From: Linanthus parryae
Taxonomy: Eukaryota; Streptophyta; Magnoliopsida; Ericales; Polemoniaceae
NCBI GenBank assembly: GCA_023055425.1
Contig: JALGPY010000008.1
Coordinates: 9,930,501 to 9,994,500 of the forward strand
Reading direction: 5' to 3'
Length of the DNA stretch: 64,000 nt
Shown: positions 59,301 to 64,000 of the stretch, piece by piece
Position numbering within the stretch: position 1 is the stretch's first letter
Layout: every line of letters starts with the position of its first letter
Notes under the pieces: model-generated
Seen by the model: the letters and a program-made list of their open reading frames with translations, nothing else
Told to the model about the DNA's origin: nothing
The model's database searches: none
Made by a program: the position numbers and the translations under genes

Positions 59301-61537
59301 CTCTTGGGATTAACTGTTAGGAGCTTGCAGAGTCACATCCTGAAAGTTGCCCGAGCATGTCGAAGATTACCTTCACAGCAGCATAAGTAGATAACGAATT
59401 AAGGATATTAAACTGATTCCCTTTCTAGTTTATGTTAAAGTTAGGAACAATTAGCCATCGAATGCACCAACCAACCTCAGAAGAGAAAGCTTAGTTTGAC
59501 AGATACTTTGGCAGATTTAGGGCCTATACCTTGCCCCTTACTGAATCACACGAGGAACTATTGGATAGTGGATCTAAGAACTTCCAGGAGGATCAAATAC
59601 TTAACTATTGACAGAACAGGAGGTCATGACTATTGACCTCACACGATGACGGTGTGAACATATGCATTCAACTAGAGGATTGTTTTTATTTTCATCTTTT
59701 AAAGTAACTTACTTTTCCCTAATGTATGAGAGATATCTCCTAGCTCGCAACATAGATAACAATGAATGTTAGAGCATCTCCAATGCAATCTGTAAAATCA
59801 TTATTTTAGGTAATATTTAGATAACTATGAGCTATTTTAGGCTCCAACCGATTATGCATTTAAATAGGCAAACAACATATTCGGCAAAGTCTTCGCCAAG
59901 CTTAGCGAAGAAAATCCCCTCGCCATCTCTCCACAAAATAAGGAAAAACAGACATGTGTCCTTTTCAAACACAACTTCTTCCTATTTTATCTCAAAATTA
60001 ACATTTATTCGATTTTTTCACGTTGGGACAATCTGCGCTAGTTCACAATATTATTTTTGAATTCAAGATGCCTAATTTTTAGCTAATACTGTTGGAGTCC
60101 AAGAGAAATATACTAATGCAGATCAATTTTTCAGGCATAATATACCTATTTTTTACCTAATAGCATTGGAGATGCTCTTAATGGTCTCACACCCTTGAGT
60201 AGCAGAAGGTGTTAGCTGTATTCTTCTTGAGCTTCAAGGTGCAAATAATTAATGTATTGGCAACAACACTATGTGACAGTCCTTTTAGTTTGAGATATGC
60301 AATACACTAAGATGGAACAGTTTCCTTTGAGAATCAAGATGTACTTTATGAACCAATGGGAGTTGGTCCAAGTGGTAAGCAACTTGGTTCCGCTTAAGCA
60401 GGTCTCGGGTTTGAGTCCTTGAGTATGCAGAAAATTCCCACTGGGAGAGTCACCTGCCATACCCAGGCATGCGACCCGGGTCGTACCGGATTACGGGGCG
60501 AAGGCCCGGATCCGGTAGGGAAACCAAAAAAAAAAGATGTAATTTATGAAGAAGGTAATGCTTGGCATTCAGGTGAGTTGCAATTTGTATGACCTTGCCC
60601 TGGCCTCTGGAACATCGCAGCCTTGGCAGCATAGGAATGTCAGTGAAGCACACCAAATGAATCCCCCTTTTGTTTTGATGGGCACAAATAGCAACATTAT
60701 TCATCAAAATGCAGCTGCCAACATCCCTAGAGGACCCTTATTCGGTCCCAGGCTTTGGGAGACTTTAGGCCATAATACGCTGCACCTTGCTAGATAGCTT
60801 GACATATCGATTGGAGCCTAGGATCAGGATATTGTGTGAGTGACCTCAGGGATAAGTAACTTGAACCATCCTCATACTGAGAGGGTGGTGACTTCAGATT
60901 ATTGCGATGCGTTCTTATGCTATCCATGAGAAATTTTAAGAGGAATCTTCATGATAAATTGGGCCATGCACAAGTGACAAGTTCTGTTAGGTTCTCTTTG
61001 TCCCTAGATAGATAGGTCAGGCATTTGGAAGTAAGGTCAATTTCCTTTTGAGCTCGAACCTGATCGTATGGGAATGATTTGCTTGTGGTGTCTCAGTTCT
61101 GTGTAAAACGGTGTTCTTATCTTCTGAAGTAGGGCAACGTTTGACTATTCTTCTTTCACCATCGCTGTTGTAACAGGGTTTCCAAGGTTGCTCTAGTTAC
61201 CTTATCACCATGAGTATCATTATAGTAGAAAGATGTCAGTTGCTTCCGATCATCACCTTTTACTTCTACTGAAGCATACACCACTTGACTAATCCTGGTC
61301 CATCTAGAAATGCCAACTCTTTGAACACGCCTAGTTTAAGGTAGACATAGGTTTTACTTTAACATTAAGATGGAAGGCACAATTGGATGGTGGTTTGAGT
61401 TTCATTTTTTCTTCTTGATCTTTGAATATCACAGAGGTCTATGTAGCACTGAAACGGGGACGGGGATGAGACGAAACGGGGACGCTGGAACAGAAATTAT
61501 CAGAAATTAGGTAGACGAAACGCCTAGGGAACGGCAG

Positions 61538-61588
<51 letters not shown>

Positions 61589-64000
61589 CACATATATCAA
61601 TAGATACACGCAAATCTATTCTAATACAAATGATACTTAAATGTACACTAGACGTAGTTGAAATACAATAAGTAAGATCAATAAAAAGGAAAACACATGT
61701 ACTCAATAAATATGTGGAGATACTTGAGAAATCAGAGGCCGTCTTTGAGGTTTTTTGGATGTCTTGAAAGTATCCAAATTGTTTTCTCTCCCTTTAAGTA
61801 TAAGTGGCTAGGGTTTAGATTGGGGTCGGGGATCGTGATAGGATTAGTAATGTACATTATATTGTATTTAAAAGTAGCATCGCTTATCTTTTTAAATTAA
61901 TTAAAAGACACCCGAGTGTTATTTAATACCCAGGGACGTCTCCAAAATGTTCCGAAAAGGCGGAACGTGTCTCCGGGAAGTTCCCCATAAGTTCCGGACT
62001 CATTTCTTTACCGGAACGTCATTTGGCGTTCCGGGAACGTTCCAGGGAGTTCCGGTGTTCGGGACGTGCCCGGAACGAGGACGTCACCCTGCATGGGAGT
62101 TCCCGTGCATCAACATCAAATATGTAAATAATTGCTGCGACTCCTATGTTCAAATTTTAGGTCTCTTAGTCACTTCTAACCGGTCTGTTCTATATCAAAG
62201 ATTTCCGTATTTCTAAAAAGGTTCCTGTCGAACACATATAATATAGTCCTTTTAAGTTTCTGTCTGTTCGTAGTGGTCCTCCTCTCATGCCTGTAGTGCT
62301 GGTTTGACATATAACAGAAAATGTAATTATATATAGTTTCATAATGAGCTCTTTAACTATGCTAATACTTGTAAAATCAGCCCACGTAACTCTCTCGGCT
62401 CTTTTGTCTTGATGGAAAGCTTTCAGCACATTTGTTACTTTGTTGTGGCAATCCACTCGAGGATTGTGTGAAAACATTTCTTTAGTGTTTATCACAGTAT
62501 TTAATCGTTTAGCATATTCTGGTTCATATTGCCTCATTACTCAATCCCAGGCCTCACTGTCCCAAACCAAACAATGGAAAATTTGTAGGGCAGTGTTCAA
62601 AGAATATTGGCAGTCAATGTTTAATATTTTCAAGTCCTCAGACACGAGTTATTTTTTGTGTGACATTGTCATTTGTCCTTAACAAGTTAGTTAAGACCTA
62701 AGTTGCCTGGAATGCGGATCGTTCTGGTTTGTGGAACGGGAACGCGGAACGCCATACCCTGAGGAATTTTGTACGCCAAGTCGCCAAGGGTAGGCTTTTT
62801 TGAGTACCTTCATGGAAGTTTTACCATTTTTCGCAACTCATAAAGTATGAAAATGCTCAACATATGCAATATTTAGAAGTTAGTACTCTAAAAATGGATG
62901 TAACTTAGCAAACTAAATGTAATTTTCGCCTTCTACATCAATACTTTAGGTGGAATTAGTGAAAACATTTGGGGATTGCCAAGTTAAGCGATCTGGATCG
63001 TTGGTGTTCCATGTTTCGGAATGCGTGATCCAATTCGCAAGTCGCGGGGGTACGAGTGAACTAAGGTAACACTGGTTAAGATTTGAGGTTTGGGGTTTTC
63101 TTGCTGGAAATAGAACTCTTGGGTACTGGGAAGAAGACTATGGAGTGTACTGTATTGCAGAATTATGCGTCCCGTTGACCTGTGTCCCACAAGGCCACAC
63201 GCTTAGATTAGTTATTATGTTGGAGAATTCGCCACCGCATAGAATGTTTTAGCACTAATTGTAGAATTAGTAGCCATGTGAAGTTATTGCCCCTATCCTG
63301 CATGTTATAACCAGTAGATAGATTGAGAGATCTTGCTTGTCTGAAGCATGACCCCCTGAACATTTGAAAAATGACCGTTCTCGACTCCATGGCACTTGAA
63401 GTTCAGTCACTACATGCTATTTGATCGTTCATATTTCGGACATTTGATCTTAAGTTATCTCACAAGAAACTATGAAATACAGCGAATTCACATGTTGGTT
63501 GACCCTTGTAACAGAACAATTATCTCCCTGCATCAGCGATCTATGAGCTCTAGATCAACCTGTTTGATATCCAACCCCTTGCCGTTGTATCTGCAGAACG
63601 ATAACGATGGCGTAGATATGCTTTGTATGCACGTTTGGGCATATGCTTTGTATGCACGTTTTATGAATTCTTCCTTTTACCTAGGACATAATAGGGACCT
63701 GAGTGTTAATCGCCCCCAGTGTTCGTATTTCAAGTTAAATGTCACATTTTCTTTTTGGGTTTATACAAGTTCTTCTTTCTCAAAACTTCGTATAAACACG
63801 TCGTGGTTTGTTAATGGTGGGTTCTTTTACTATTTTACTATTTGTTCAAAATTAGTGATTATAAAAACCATCATCGTCTTGAAAGTGAATTCCTTCCTTG
63901 CCACTACTTGAATTTGTATGATAATCTGTGGATATGTGGATGTACAAATTTCATCTTACTGATCGAGCTTTTTACTGTGTTCTGGTGTGCAGATCTCCAC
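56339..64000 (+). CDS. SSU72: SSU72-like RNA polymerase II CTD phosphatase (partial, 3' end beyond window)
   Basis: Exons seen: 56339-56556, 57877-58022 and the first 8 bases of the next at 63993-64000 (after a GTGTGCAG acceptor); phases agree. The N-terminus MKRFRYAMVCSSNQNRSMEAH contains the CX5R phosphatase loop (CSSNQNR), followed by SYGTGAHVKLPGP and, in exon 2, APQRWQ and DVVITFEEKVFD, all standard SSU72 segments. SSU72 removes phosphate from Ser5/Ser7 of the polymerase II tail and takes part in 3' processing. The junction G|AT-CTC-CAC gives D-L-H as expected. Intron 1 is a minisatellite and intron 2 is nearly 6 kb. Confidence 0.9.
56600..57770. repeat. Minisatellite of about 130 bp units in SSU72 intron 1
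   Basis: GGTAATTTTGATCA-type blocks start near 56675, 56881, 57014, 57140, 57272, 57382, 57514 and 57700. Each unit continues with AGTTCTTGGTTGTGGGTTTT, GGAATTGCCCTAATTCAGAG, TGGACCTTCTCTTTTGTGGG and TTCCCTTCAAATCCCCA. Modal spacing 126-133 bp; 206 and 186 bp spacers hold extra TGTGTGTGAGAGTGT blocks. The first unit overlaps the end of exon 1's readthrough, so it begins inside the intron right after the donor. Confidence 0.88.
59769..60180. mobile_element. PIF/Tourist-like MITE (second family) in SSU72 intron 2
   Basis: Element 59772-60177 (406 bp) flanked by TTA. Perfect 15 bp inverted termini GAGCATCTCCAATGC and GCATTGGAGATGCTC. This terminus is widespread in plant MITEs. Single ends of the same type are at about 4972-4990 and 33590. 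Confidence 0.85.
60336..60550 (+). mobile_element. tRNA-derived SINE with long target duplication
   Basis: SINE body 60353-60533, with pol III box A-like TGGTCCAAGTGGTAAGC and box B-like GGGTTTGAGTCC, a GC-rich body (GACCCGGGTCG, CCCGGATCCGG) and an A10 tail. A 17 bp direct repeat (AAGATGTACTTTATGAA / AAGATGTAATTTATGAA, 16 of 17) flanks it at 60336-60352 and 60534-60550. Confidence 0.88.
61440..62115. mobile_element. Possible degraded hAT-like element with (TA)n
   Basis: Left part GTAGCACTGAAACGGGGAC and right part rich in GGAACGTTCC resemble the GC-rich ends of plant hAT MITEs, around a (TA)n run at about 61541-61586. Right terminus and target duplication are not clear. Confidence 0.35.

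Larger units (their letters stand above)
58023..63992 (+). other. SSU72: SSU72 intron 2
   Basis: A 5970 bp intron holding the MITE at 59772-60177, the SINE at 60353-60533, a (TA)n run with GGAACG-rich flanks at 61440-62110, and a further GGAACG/GGATCG-rich patch at about 62705-63050. No other gene recognised; a 171-codon frame at 63396-63911 lacks any known motif. Confidence 0.75.

Noticed and set aside
62700..63060. Another hAT-like MITE
   Set aside because: GGAACG and GGATCG motifs are present but inverted ends and duplication could not be found.
63396..63911. 171-codon gene in SSU72 intron 2
   Set aside because: No motif, weak composition and position within the intron; treated as chance.
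1..64000. CRISPR array, operon or prokaryotic defence system
   Set aside because: All direct repeats are plant minisatellites, LTRs or MITEs; no spacer-repeat pattern and all genes have introns.

Overview
The window is nuclear DNA of a eudicot plant. The genes are split by GT-AG introns, are closest in composition to plant-only families (an ABCG11/WBC11-type half transporter, a HAK/KUP/KT potassium transporter, a plant-type Nudix hydrolase and a low-molecular-weight plant purple acid phosphatase), and lie among plant Copia and LINE elements and many MITEs. I cannot name the species.

Layout: 1-1.6 kb holds a broken zinc-knuckle/DUF4283 relic of the LINE ORF1 type (minus). 2.4-8.9 kb is an ABCG11-like gene (minus, 10 coding exons, 706 aa), preceded by a tandem array of about 181 bp units that may lie in a 5' leader intron. 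12.5-20.1 kb is a HAK/KUP potassium transporter (minus, 9 coding exons, 771 aa) in which the usual acidic residue of the TM1 motif is arginine. 22.6-24.3 kb is a Nudix hydrolase (minus, 5 exons, 232 aa). 24.3-35.5 kb is gene-poor and filled with MITEs and SINE-like pieces, with one short coding-like fragment. 35.5-49.7 kb is a degraded LINE on the minus strand, split by a complete Copia retrotransposon on the plus strand (36638-45145; 1427 bp LTRs with only two differences seen, 5 bp target duplication GTTGA, one open 1316-codon polyprotein). 52.1-53.8 kb is a purple acid phosphatase (plus, 7 exons, 334 aa). 56.3-64.0 kb is the start of an SSU72-like RNA polymerase II CTD phosphatase (plus), whose third exon begins 8 bases before the window ends.

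The host genes do not form a pathway: cuticular lipid export, K+ transport, nucleotide-diphosphate hydrolysis, phosphate release and transcription-related dephosphorylation. They are ordinary euchromatic neighbours. The repeat landscape is the richer part: several non-autonomous families can be defined from multiple copies inside this one window (PIF/Tourist-like with 3 bp TWA duplications; hAT-like with 8 bp duplications; a TA-duplicating Stowaway-like family; a Mutator-like family carrying a nested element with promoter-like cargo), together with minisatellites in introns and flanks and a poly(T) tract bounded by a direct repeat that looks like a retroposed tail alone. I found no CRISPR array, no operon and no convincing wholly new gene system; the best candidates for novelty are the KUP TM1 substitution, the nested promoter-like cargo and the very young Copia insertion.
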